A stretch of 64,000 bases of DNA from Dipteris shenzhenensis (lineage: Eukaryota; Polypodiophyta; Polypodiopsida; Gleicheniales), in assembly GCA_047967505.1 (NCBI GenBank), contig CM106540.1; one strand, given 5' to 3'. Numbering within the stretch: position 1 is the stretch's first letter; each line of letters starts with the position of its first letter. The notes beneath the pieces were generated by a model. It saw only the letters and a list, made by a program, of their open reading frames with translations, searched no databases and was not told the DNA's origin. Positions 61,746-64,000 of this stretch are shown here, one piece after another. The position numbers and the translations under genes are program-made.

Positions 61746-63645
61746 GGCTCCCATTTATTGTTGTGTTGAATTAGACTCCATCCAATGTTTCTAGCAGCAC
61801 AGCTCTGATGGGATTCATCTTTCTTACTCAGTAGGGTCCTTGACCTACATACTTTAGTTTCCCCTTGTGTACTTTGGCATTGTATAACAGGACCAAGTCA
61901 CCTCCCTTGATGTCTTTAGCTTTAAGATTTCTGTCAAACCATGCCTTTCTTCTGTTTTCTCTTGTCATGGCATGGTAGGTGACTAGTCTTGTCTCTGTAT
62001 GCTTCTCCAACTGATAGAGTCTTTCTTTCAAGGATTCATGGTCTCCCATGCATTCCTGTATTGCTATGCGTAGACTTGGTATTACAAATTCTAGTGGGAC
62101 CATAGCTTCAAGGCCGTACACCAATTTAAAATATGTGTTTCCTGTACTGACCTTGAGTGTGGTTCTATATGCCCGTAAGGCTGCATTCAGTTGTATGAAC
62201 ATGAAAATCAATATCCCAATTGGGAGATACAAGGATGGGTGCTGTGATTAGGTGCCACTTTAAAAGCTCAAAGGCTTGGTTGCACTCTTCGGTCCATAAG
62301 AATTCCACTAAGAATGAGGTCGAGATGGGTTGTTGTACATGTTGAAGACAGACGATGTAGATATGGCACCACAACCTTGGCAGTGGATTTTCTTATGCAA
62401 TGATTCTGGCTCTTAGGACCGGGCACTCATTTTTTGTATGATTGGCCATGCAGTGTGGACACCAGAAATTTTCTCACCATGGATATGTCTGAGGTGGTGG
62501 CTGAGACAAGTGAAGTTTTTGTTCCATGGCCTACATCATGTCTTCTTTCAGCTTCATGGTCATGGCCTCTAGGCGCGATCTTCATTTGATGTTTCGGCAG
62601 TGAACTTTGATTTGCATCGATATCCCCATCATTATCGCGATGGCATCCAGCCATGTTGTGGCATGGAGTTAAAGGGAGTGATTGAATCTCAAGGGGGATT
62701 CACGGTAGAGGATTGTTGGGGGCGGTGGTTGCAAAGCACTTGTATGTGGATATGGCGAGCGTTGGAGTCGGAGGCATTAGCCGAAACGTAGCTACATGCA
62801 AATTGGGTGAGATTTGCAAAGGGTGTCTCTACTGCAAGTGCGGATGTGGATGTAGTTTTGTTGGGAGGGTTAGAGTGGTGTTAGGTTGTGGAGGGACCAT
62901 CGTGTTAATAATGTGCCTAATATTGCCCTACGTGTGTAGGGAAATGTGCCGATGCAGGCAAATCATTAATCGGAGGTCACGACGTGAAGATACGAGCAAA
63001 TTTATGTGAAACAAGGCCTGCACTAGATCTGCCGTCATCACTGCTAGTGTCAGAGTCGATCACGCCATCCTTGATGTCAATGGCTGCCGCATGAGCAGCA
63101 CTGAACATTTCATGGCTGCTAATCTTTTTCATATCCTTTTGAATTTTCTTTCTTAGTCCTGCAATGAACCATGCCGTGAGGTACTTTGCATCTGGGCGTG
63201 GGTCACATTTGGCGATTAATCTTTTCATCTTGCCCAAATACATGTGTACATCTTCTCGACGGCCTTGTTCGATCTTACTTAGTTGGAGAGCGGGATCATC
63301 GTGTAGCCTCTCCGTTTGAAAGCATCTTTTAAATTCTATTTGAAGTAGGTCCCATGTGGCTTGCTCTTCTACTAGAATGTCTAGGTAACATTCAAAGACT
63401 TCATCAGTTAAGGCCATGGGAAACCAAGCCACCTTGGTTTCATGGGATTGATCTCCACCTGCTCGGCATGCGGCATCAAAATGCTAGAGGAATCAGGCTG
63501 GACCTCCCCTTCCATTATATATGGGAAGTTGGAGTTTTCCCAAGGGGCACCTTCCTTGAGTGTTATTATTTCTTCGATCAAAGAAATTGCCAGCCTCTGC
63601 ATCGAGATCGATATCCCCATCATTATCGCGATGGCATCCAGCCAT
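61746..63645 (-). mobile_element. Gypsy retrotransposon with large internal deletions
   Basis: Minus-strand order: gag (63645-62977); a second copy of the leader and gag start (63008-62616); a zinc knuckle reading CPHCMANHTKNEC near 62455-62415; and the reverse transcriptase/RNase H junction (EECNQAFELLKWHLITAPIL) at 62290-62220. This jumps directly to the end of the integrase (LNAALRAYRTTLKVSTGNTY, VMPLEF-like region, GDLVLLYN, KLKYVGQGPY) at 62190-61830. NGSRLKHYY lies near 61750. Protease, most of reverse transcriptase and the integrase core are missing. Non-functional. Confidence 0.85.
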
Positions 63646-64000
63646 GTTGTGGCATGGAGTTAAAGGGAGTGATTGAATCTCAAGGGGGATTCACGGTAGA
63701 GGATTGTTGGGGGCGGTGGTTGCAATGCACTTGTATGTGGATATGGCGAGCGTTGGAGTCGGAGGCATTAGCCGGGAACGTAGCTACATGCAAATTGGGT
63801 GAGATTTGCAAAGGGTGTCTCTACTGCAAGTGCGGATGTGGATGTAGTTTTGTTGGGAGGGTTAGAGTGGTGTTAGGTTGTGGAGGGACCATCGTGTTAA
63901 TAATGTGCCTAATATTGCCCTACGTGTGTAGGGAAATGTGCCGATGCAAGCGAATCATTAATCGGAGGTCACGACGTGAAGATAAGAGCAAATTTATGTG
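62616..64000. repeat. ~393-bp direct repeats 991 bp apart (Gypsy leader plus gag start)
   Basis: Positions 62616-63008 and 63607-64000 match with only about 7 differences, including one or two inserted bases near 63776. The second copy runs off the window edge, so the repeat may be longer. Each copy contains the ATG and first codons of gag (MAGCHRDNDGDID, minus strand) and the untranslated leader before it. The repeat therefore comes from the Gypsy element itself. Confidence 0.9.
62977..63645 (-). pseudogene. Gypsy gag with two premature stops
   Basis: Starts at ATG 63645 (MAGCHRDNDGDIDLDAEAGN). The frame runs through a gag N-terminus (LPIYNGRGGPA), a TGA at 63495-63493 where relatives have Trp, and a TAG at 63486-63484. 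It then becomes open as a Retrotrans_gag domain: WFPMALTDEVFECYLD, TWDLLQIEFKRCFQTERLHD, VHMYLGKMKRL, LTAWFIAGLRKKIQKDM. Gag would form the nucleocapsid-like particle. The downstream zinc knuckle is separated from it by the duplicated leader. Confidence 0.85.

Noticed and set aside
62600-63009. Cys-rich plus-strand ORFs (63 and 98 codons)
   Set aside because: They lie antisense to the duplicated Gypsy leader and gag start. The second copy has a base insertion that breaks the frame, so there is no sign of coding constraint.

Overview
This window looks like nuclear DNA of a land plant. It is gene-poor and rich in retrotransposons. The evidence is one complete intron-containing family-3 aldehyde dehydrogenase gene of plant type, with GT-AG introns and ten exons. 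There are also Copia and Gypsy LTR retrotransposons whose primer-binding sites match initiator tRNA-Met, an L1-type LINE, and a degenerate block of CCCTAAA, the plant telomere motif. I cannot name the species. The density of old, decayed elements and long gene-free stretches suits a large-genome plant such as a fern, other non-seed plant or gymnosperm, but that is a guess.

Layout. 1-3.8 kb: decayed minus-strand Copia element, split by an insertion and followed by a small ORF that looks like an OB-fold. 6.3-6.5 kb: MITE-like element with long terminal inverted repeats. 6.7-9.1 kb: 5'-truncated LINE with A-tail and likely target-site duplication. 9.25-9.88 kb: an apparently perfect 315-bp tandem duplication. 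11.47-16.18 kb: the ALDH3 gene, the only convincing host gene, whose spliced frame gives 479 residues. 17-21.6 kb: simple and tandem repeats and a 160-bp foldback. 21.6-27.5 kb: a structurally complete, very young Copia element (identical 171-bp LTRs, 5-bp target duplication) whose long gag-pol frame nevertheless carries damaging changes. 28.4-29.5 kb: two tandem-repeat arrays. 32.1-33.7 kb: decayed minus-strand ORFs with a 20-residue acidic repeat. 34.6-35.5 kb: telomere-like block followed by a cluster of short palindromic repeats. 35.6-37.7 kb: a young non-autonomous LTR element without gag or pol. 40.0-40.7 kb: about 182-bp satellite-like repeats. 42.2-47.3 kb: a second, 5'-truncated and heavily mutated copy of the same Copia family. 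50-57 kb: two unrecognised minus-strand ORF remnants, both with coiled-coil tails. 57-57.5 kb: 26-bp minisatellite. 58.7-64 kb: fragments of minus-strand Gypsy elements (gag, zinc knuckle, RNase H edge, integrase, protease-like), with deletions, a 991-bp-period duplication and a 13-bp minisatellite running in frame into an integrase.

Functionally, only the ALDH3 gene is expected to serve the cell; it would oxidise reactive aldehydes to carboxylic acids with NAD(P)+. Everything else is best read as layers of transposon insertion, decay and tandem amplification. The youngest events are the 21.6-kb Copia, the 35.6-kb non-autonomous LTR element and the 9.25-kb tandem duplication.
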